Assembly (NCBI GenBank): GCA_963971575.1
Contig: OZ020612.1
Coordinates: 33,087,916-33,151,915 of the forward strand
Reading direction: 5' to 3'
Source: Liopterus haemorrhoidalis
Taxonomy: Eukaryota > Arthropoda > Insecta > Coleoptera > Dytiscidae
Length of the DNA stretch: 64,000 nucleotides
The notes beneath the pieces are model-generated. The model did no database searches, was not told where the DNA came from, and saw only the letters and a list, made by a program, of their open reading frames with translations. Both the position numbers and the translations under genes were made by a program. Below are positions 58,781 through 64,000 of this stretch, in pieces (within the stretch, counting starts at the first letter, position 1; each line of letters starts with the position of its first letter).

Positions 58781-61700
58781 CTTGTACCGACCCTCGAAGG
58801 CCACGCCATTAGGGTGTTTTATGACTAAGAACGGTCAGACTTTTCAAATTATTACATTCAAAAAAAGTTATAAACATAAGCACTGGCCCGCTAGAAATAA
58901 CCTTGGATTAATACAAATAAGGAATGCTTATAAAATGCTGGTAAAGTACTTCGTATAGGCAGAGTGCGAAATACAAATGTGAAGTACATTATTAATACTG
59001 GCGTTGCACTTACTTCTGGTGCCAGCAATGTACCAGCGTAAAAGCAGTTTGCCGGCGTTCGGCCGTTAGTTCAATGTTTGCTGGGTTTATAATTATATGG
59101 AAATGAAAATATAGGACAATTATTTCCTAGCTGGCAGTTGTTTGTCGTTTCCATAAGTTTGCCGTAGACGTGGAAAAATATTTTTGGTGCATGTTTTGCC
59201 CCTCTGAGAAGCGATAGGTCCTTTATAAATTGTCTATTAAGTGATTTTAAGCTATATTGATCACTGTGGAGTTTATTTAAGACAAATTTATAAGTTAATT
59301 TAATCCTGCGCAGATGTAGTGGGATCTCACAAGTTTCAGCTAGAAGTATATTAGTAGGAGTAGATTTCATTAGTCCTGTACTGATCCTCAAGGCTTTAAA
59401 TTGAATCTTGTCTATTTTACTTAAGACCGTGCTAGATGCTAAAGCATAGAAGATACTTCCATAATCCAGTTTTGACCTAATATAAGCTTTATAGAAGAGA
59501 AGTACTACATTGGGGTTGGCACCCCATTTACAATGAGCGATAATACGTAGTAAATTTAATTTCTTTTCTGTGCTTGTAAGAAGATGGTTAATATGGGAGA
59601 CCCATGAAAGTTTTTGATCTAAGTAAAGTCCTAAGAATTTTGTATTGGAAACTACTGGAACTAAATGTTTACCTAATTTTATGTTGTTTGGGAATGTGTT
59701 CAGTCTTTTCCTTGTAAAAAAAATAATGCGTGATTTAGACGTCGAAAGTTCAAAACCTTTATCAGATAGCCACATATCTAGTGCATAGAAAATGTACGAC
59801 ATTTCTCTTATACATGAGGATATATTAGATTTTTTAGTCGAAATACGGAAGTCATCTGCATATTGACCAATGTTAGTGAGAGATGGAAGAAAGTGGTATA
59901 GGTCTGATGTGTAAATGTTGAAAAATAAAGGGCTTAGTATTAAACCTTGGGCAATACCATAGTACACATATCTGAGGGAACTTGTTATATTTTTATGTTG
60001 AACTTTTATGATCCTATTGCTTATCATAACATCTATTCTTCTTATAAATTCTGGAGGGAGGCCTAAATCTTCCATTTTTGCTAAGAGAGTTGGAATTACA
60101 ACATTGTTGAAAGCACCTGATATATCTAAAAAAGCCGTTATTAAAATATTATTTTCAGAATATGTTTCAGAAATATTAGTGATAAGGTCAAATAGTGCGT
60201 CCATAGTACCTCTGCATCTCCTAAAGGCATAAAGATGGGATGGTATTAAATTATTGTGCTCTAAGTACCATTCTAATCGAATTTTTATAAGTTTTTCTAG
60301 TGTTTTACCAACGCAGGAAGCTAATGTTATAGGTCTATATGAATTTATAAGCAATGGGTCTTGTCCTGGTTTAAGTATAGGAATGACAGTTTGTGTTTGC
60401 CATTCTGTTATCCACTCAGCGGAGGCCCAAAAGTTATTGAATGTAAAGAGTAATATTTCTAATGCTTTTTTAGGTAGATGCTTTATCATTGAATAAGTGA
60501 TATTATCCGGTCCAGGAGCTGTATCTGTCGAGTTTTTCTCTAACACTGCTACTAATTCGTCTATAGTAAACGGTTCTAACAAGAAATGAGTTTGTGAAGT
60601 GTGCCTATAGTACTGCTTGTATGGACAGTGCGTTGCTCCTGGAGAAGCCAAAGAATCCGCATATCTCTCTAACCACTCTTTTGAAATAATATCTCTATTA
60701 CTTTTAACAGAAGTGTTATTATTAATGTTCTGAAAACATTTTACTTTTTTCCAAACTTCAGTCAATGGGGAATTGATGTTTAGAGATGCACAATAAGTTT
60801 GCCAACTAGAGCGTTTTTGGTTCTTTATTAGCTTTTTTGCAGACGCCACGCTATTTTTGTATTTTATATAATTTATTAAAGTAGGGGTTTTCCTATAATT
60901 GCTTCGAAATCTTTTAGTTAGGGCAAGTTTCTGCTGGCATTCTTGTGTCCACCATACCTTAGGAAGGTGTTTAGCAATGTACGGTCTTTTTAGTGGTATG
61001 CTTTTATTTGCCGCATTTGTTATTGACTCAATTAACTTATGATATACAAACAAGGTGTTCGAGGAGTTGCAAATCAAATTATCTATATTTTGCTCTATTA
61101 GAGAGGCATATAGACCCCAGTCAGCATATTTTGTATTCCACCTGGCTCTTGGGACAATTTTTATAGGAGTAGGAATTTTATTTTGTAGACTAATATCAAT
61201 TAAAAAATGATTTGAACCCAATGTGTCTGTAGATGTATGACAAGTGATGCTGGCCGCTATGTTAGAACTGCTAATGGTTAGGTCTATGGCAGATTTTCTT
61301 TGTCCTGGTCTCGTTTCAAGGGTGGGAAGTCCATCATTTAGAATAGACAAATTGTAAGAATCTAGAAATTCGAGAACATCCCTACCGGACACGTCAGTCA
61401 ATTCGCATCCCCAAACTGTACTATGAGCGTTGAAATCCCCTGCTATTATAAATTTATCAGATAAAATATTTATTAAATTTGACCAAGTACTATTTCTAAT
61501 TCTATATTGAGGAGAACAATACAATGATACTATATCCACTGTTAATTTATCTAGAAATATTTTGGCGCCACAAATTTGAAATTTATTGTTAGAAATAAAT
61601 GAAAGGTCTAATAATTGAAATTGTATATCTTTGGATATGAGTACGGCACTACCGCCGTATCCATCTTGTCTATCACATCTTACGGAATTGTAATTTTGAA

Positions 61701-61828
61701 AATTATATCTGAAACCTGGTTTGAACCATGTTTCAGCTAATATAGCAATTTTTGGTTTGTTGATGTTTAGAAATATCTCCAAAATTGGTTTGTTAGATTT
61801 AACAGATTGTCCATTCCATTGAATGATT

Positions 61829-63313
61829 TTAGTTCCCATTTTGAGTTGCCTGGTTTGATGAAACAGAATTATTTAAGTTGTCTAGAAAAGAATTTATATC
61901 TTGTTTTGAAATGAAATTATTTTTTTGAGATTCTTGAATTACGGTATCTATGAAAAGTATTAATTTATCTTTAAGAGATTCTGATATTACAGGTGTATTT
62001 AGTTGTTTCCGGTGATATTGAGGGGCATAGGGATTTGGGCCTATTGGCTTGACAGGTAGAGAAGTACTGGGAGTATATGGTGGCTTTTCATTTAAGTTCT
62101 GAGGGCCAATTCTATTATTATTTTTGTATGGAATGATTTTTGTAAAATTTATATGTTTTTTTAATTGAGCATTAGTACTTGTATTATGCTGTGGTCTAAG
62201 TTCTAGGAGAGGAAATTCCTTATTAGAGTCTATGTTTGGACGAATTTGATTTGCTATAACAGCGTATGAGTTATTATGAATTTTACTGGCGTCTTTATAT
62301 GAAAGGTCATTTAAGGTCATAATTTTTTTAATGTTTCTTTGTTTGGAATATTCTGGGCATTTGCGATAAGTAGATGAATGTTCCCCTTTACAGTAAAAAC
62401 ATTTTGGTGTACTGACGTCGCAATCTTTAGTTAAGTGTGCTGCTTGACATCTGCTACAACGTAATTTGCTTTTACACTGTCTACTCATGTGACCAAAGAG
62501 CAAACAGTTAAAACATTGTACTACAGGGGGAATATATATATTAACTTCACACCTATTACCAAATAAGTAAACATAGTTAGGTAAGGTTTGTCCCTCGAAT
62601 TTTAAAACACATGTTTCAAGATTATAAATTTGAGCGTTTCCATTAATGTTCATTCTTTTTGTTAAGCGTCGAGCGTCTATAACTTTAATTTCGGAATCAA
62701 CCTCAGCGACAATTTCTTCATTAGAAATTGATAAGTCGATATATTTAACAACACCGTATTTGTATAAATTAAAATCAGGGATATAAGTGTGTAAATCATT
62801 ATTATTTAGTAAATTATATGTTAGTAATTTATTAGCTACTAAGGCATTGTCTAATTCAATTTTTATTTTAGACTTTCCGATCGAGGAGATGTTTATAATA
62901 CTATTTTTATGTTGAAAGTCACTTTTGTATAAAATTTTACCAATAAACATGGGGTGTAGTTTTTTATTTAATTTATCTTCAACAAAAATGTAGTACGGGC
63001 CTGAATCAGTTATTTTATATCTATTTATATTTCTTATAGGATTAGCAACATCTCGAGAAATTTCGGATATATCTTCCCTTACTTGAATATGTGGCTGTTT
63101 ACTTTTATGATTTTCTGTGTCATCTGACTTGTCATTCATAGGTCTTTTGTTATTGCTACCTGCACTTCCATTGCGTGTATGTGAAGTTGAAGACAAAGTA
63201 TCCATGTCCATTTGGTCCGGTGAGGCTCCATTGACGATATTAAGAGCTCCACGGATGAGAGCAGCTGTTTCTGTTATTTGCCCAGTATCAGGAGGATCGG
63301 GTTCCCCGTCCAT
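61829..63313 (-). CDS. I-clade LINE ORF1 (gag-like RNA-binding protein), 494 aa
   Basis: In I elements ORF1p binds LINE RNA and forms the particle. The frame is intact from MDGEPDPPDTGQITETAALI to its stop, which overlaps the ORF2 start by 11 bp (61829-61839). A low-complexity polar N-terminus (1-80) is followed by an RNA-binding-like region. Three CCHC-type knuckles follow (residues ~260-325: CFNCLLFGHMSRQC, CSRCQAAHLTKDC, CFYCKGEHSSTYRKC), then a polar C-terminus. No stops or frameshifts are seen, so this ORF still looks translatable. Confidence 0.9.
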   Translation of the reverse strand: MDGEPDPPDTGQITETAALIRGALNIVNGASPDQMDMDTLSSTSHTRNGSAGSNNKRPMNDKSDDTENHKSKQPHIQVREDISEISRDVANPIRNINRYKITDSGPYYIFVEDKLNKKLHPMFIGKILYKSDFQHKNSIINISSIGKSKIKIELDNALVANKLLTYNLLNNNDLHTYIPDFNLYKYGVVKYIDLSISNEEIVAEVDSEIKVIDARRLTKRMNINGNAQIYNLETCVLKFEGQTLPNYVYLFGNRCEVNIYIPPVVQCFNCLLFGHMSRQCKSKLRCSRCQAAHLTKDCDVSTPKCFYCKGEHSSTYRKCPEYSKQRNIKKIMTLNDLSYKDASKIHNNSYAVIANQIRPNIDSNKEFPLLELRPQHNTSTNAQLKKHINFTKIIPYKNNNRIGPQNLNEKPPYTPSTSLPVKPIGPNPYAPQYHRKQLNTPVISESLKDKLILFIDTVIQESQKNNFISKQDINSFLDNLNNSVSSNQATQNGN

Positions 63314-63496
63314 GATTTTGTTAACTGTTCCACAGTGATTAATTTATTTTTTAATCACTAATTAAATTCACTCGTCTCTCTTATAGATTAAATAAGAATT
63401 AATGTATATTTAAAAAATTCAACTGTTTTTTGACAAGTCTGTCAGCTGTCACGATGTTGTCTCTATGGAAGTACAAATCGGACTGTTGATACAGTA

Positions 63497-63594
63497 CATA
63501 TAAATGTTAACACCAGAAAAAACAAAACTATCTACTACCACAACAACGTTGGTTGCTAGGCTAATGACATCATGAAAAACGTGTATGTTACACA
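63497..63594 (-). repeat. Ty3/gypsy 3' LTR, proximal part
   Basis: On the minus strand the LTR begins TGTGTAACATACACG right after the purine tract AGAGGGGGAG (63604-63595). The I-clade LINE inserted about 100 bp inside it, so the LTR continues left of 56254, where its far end is not identified. Confidence 0.6.
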
Positions 63595-64000
63595 CTCCCC
63601 CTCTGGTTCCGGTAAGGCGGCCTCGCTGAGGAACCAGGATTTCGCATCGTGCTTGTACCTGACTCCCGGGTTGAAGCTGGTCGTCCTCTTTTCCTCTTGG
63701 GGTAGAGCGGTATTGGGGCATCTTGTGTCCCTGCGACATACGGAGTTAATCGTGGTACTTACCTACGATTACGTTTGGTCTCCGAACTTCAGAGACTTCA
63801 AATGTCGTTGGTCCCACAATTCTGGCAATTCGGTACGGACCATCTCTCTTGGGCAGTAGTTTGGCAGTTAGCCCTTGTGCAGCTTGACTAAGAAGGTGAG
63901 TACGGACCAAAACTTGATCTCCTTCTTTATATAACGGGGCTGGTTGGCGATGCTTGTCAGCGTAAACCTTTTCTTCTTTTTTAGGTCTCAAGACAACTGG
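63595..64000 (-). pseudogene. Ty3/gypsy pol C-terminus (integrase tail), runs off window
   Basis: In a live element this part of integrase helps target insertion. The minus-strand frame to the right edge reads KEEKVYADKHRQPAPLYKEG, then VLVRTHLLSQAAQGLTAKLL and PKRDGPYRIARIVGPTTFEV, the GPY/F-type C-terminal module of Ty3/gypsy integrases. A stop (TAA near 63746) breaks the frame, which resumes as HKMPQYRSTPRGKED and ends before the purine tract. Everything upstream, including RT, is outside the window. Confidence 0.85.

Larger units (their letters stand above)
57390..59085. mobile_element. unclassified TIR element with palindromic subterminal repeats, 1,696 bp
   Basis: Termini CCCAGCAAACA and TGTTTGCTGGG are perfect 11-bp inverses. 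Flanks offer no clear duplication beyond two or three T. Subterminal regions on both sides are packed with short palindromic words (CCAGT.CTGG, GCCGGCG, CTGGTGCCAG). This recalls, but does not prove, EnSpm/CACTA-like organisation. No transposase is seen. It disrupts LINE ORF2. Confidence 0.65.
56407..61839 (-). pseudogene. I-clade LINE ORF2: endonuclease, RT, RNase H; split by insertion
   Basis: The first part (59071-61839, 922 codons) starts MGTKIIQWNGQSVKSNKPIL. It has the APE-type endonuclease (AETWFK, YGGSAVLIS, GDFNAHSTVWGC, AIDLTISS). The usual catalytic SDH is SNH here (LGSNHFLID). RT follows (PGPDNITYSMIK, YRPITLASCVGKTLEKLI, DISGAFNN, GQYADDF). In the motif normally like G.PQG, this copy reads GIAQGLILSPLFFN. 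The remainder (56407-57389) is an RNase H with its four acidic residues (YTDGSKD, AELYAIKEAL, SDCQSALQ, GNDKADYLAKKA) and an HRIGVLSSPFCSC zinc-binding tail. An unrelated element (57390-59085) separates the halves, and a few key residues have changed. Confidence 0.9.
56265..63485 (-). mobile_element. full-length I-clade LINE, interrupted once
   Basis: The 5' end CAGTCCGATTTG lies at 63485 and the 3' end is a TAA/AATAAT-rich tail at 56265-56285, like the TAA-rich tails of I elements. The 11-bp duplication ttgatacagta is perfect (56254-56264 and 63486-63496). ORF1 and ORF2 are present, with RNase H after RT. One 1.7-kb insertion (57390-59085) splits ORF2. The host site is the LTR of a Ty3/gypsy element. 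Confidence 0.92.

Overview
This window is AT-rich nuclear DNA from an animal, almost certainly an insect. The evidence is the mix of mobile elements: BEL/Pao elements primed by tRNA-Tyr, a Ty1/copia element with the internal initiator-Met primer site, R1-clade and I-clade LINEs, hAT, mariner/Tc1, pogo/Tigger-like and PIF/Harbinger remnants, and Helitrons. Splice-like sites and tRNA-derived SINEs also fit. I cannot name the order or species. No conserved host protein-coding gene is recognisable. Three short exon-like segments (18055-18419, 19441-19684, 23991-24123) are the only candidates for host transcription, and all are weak.

Layout. 1-2770: minus-strand Ty1/copia element running off the left edge. 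3049-3535: tandem repeat and the tail of a pogo-like transposon. 3947-6527: TIR transposon with an internally deleted transposase, itself invaded by a 1.6-kb TA-flanked element (4562-6195). About 6525-17781: a Helitron split by a BEL/Pao element (8165-17090, 5-bp target duplication atcat), whose 5' LTR is split by a 5'-truncated R1-clade LINE (8329-11346, 14-bp duplication). 17782-28741: mostly unassigned AT-rich DNA with exon-like segments, a Tigger-like element, LINE fragments, a hAT MITE and a long imperfect inverted repeat (24420-26640). 28742-30662: hAT-type element containing a second hAT-type element (28904-30336). 32090-34900: degraded LINE holding two MITEs. 34994-44640: fragments of hAT MITE, mariner, PIF/Harbinger, LINEs and a dispersed repeat family.

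44779-53281 is a nest. A mariner/Tc1-like deletion derivative (TA duplication) was entered by a ZBED-type hAT transposon (44952-47661, 8-bp duplication gtctatac) and by a second BEL/Pao element (47853-52799, 5-bp duplication ctatt). That BEL element has lost its reverse transcriptase and integrase core and was entered by a MITE (49408-49814). 53311-55444 is a Helitron with both ends defined. 56265-63485 is a full-length I-clade LINE (11-bp duplication) with ORF1 and ORF2, interrupted by an unclassified 1.7-kb TIR element. It sits in the LTR of a Ty3/gypsy element whose pol runs off the right edge.

The elements do not act together in a pathway. The window is a layered record of transposition, and nearly every coding sequence carries a stop, frameshift, deletion or insertion. 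LINE ORF1 (61829-63313) is the only long element ORF that looks undamaged. I found no sign of a new multi-gene system. The best leads are a strand-transfer scar in the second BEL element, its three frame-preserving deletions, the unclassified TIR element with a palindromic minisatellite, the long inverted repeat and the signal-peptide exon candidate.
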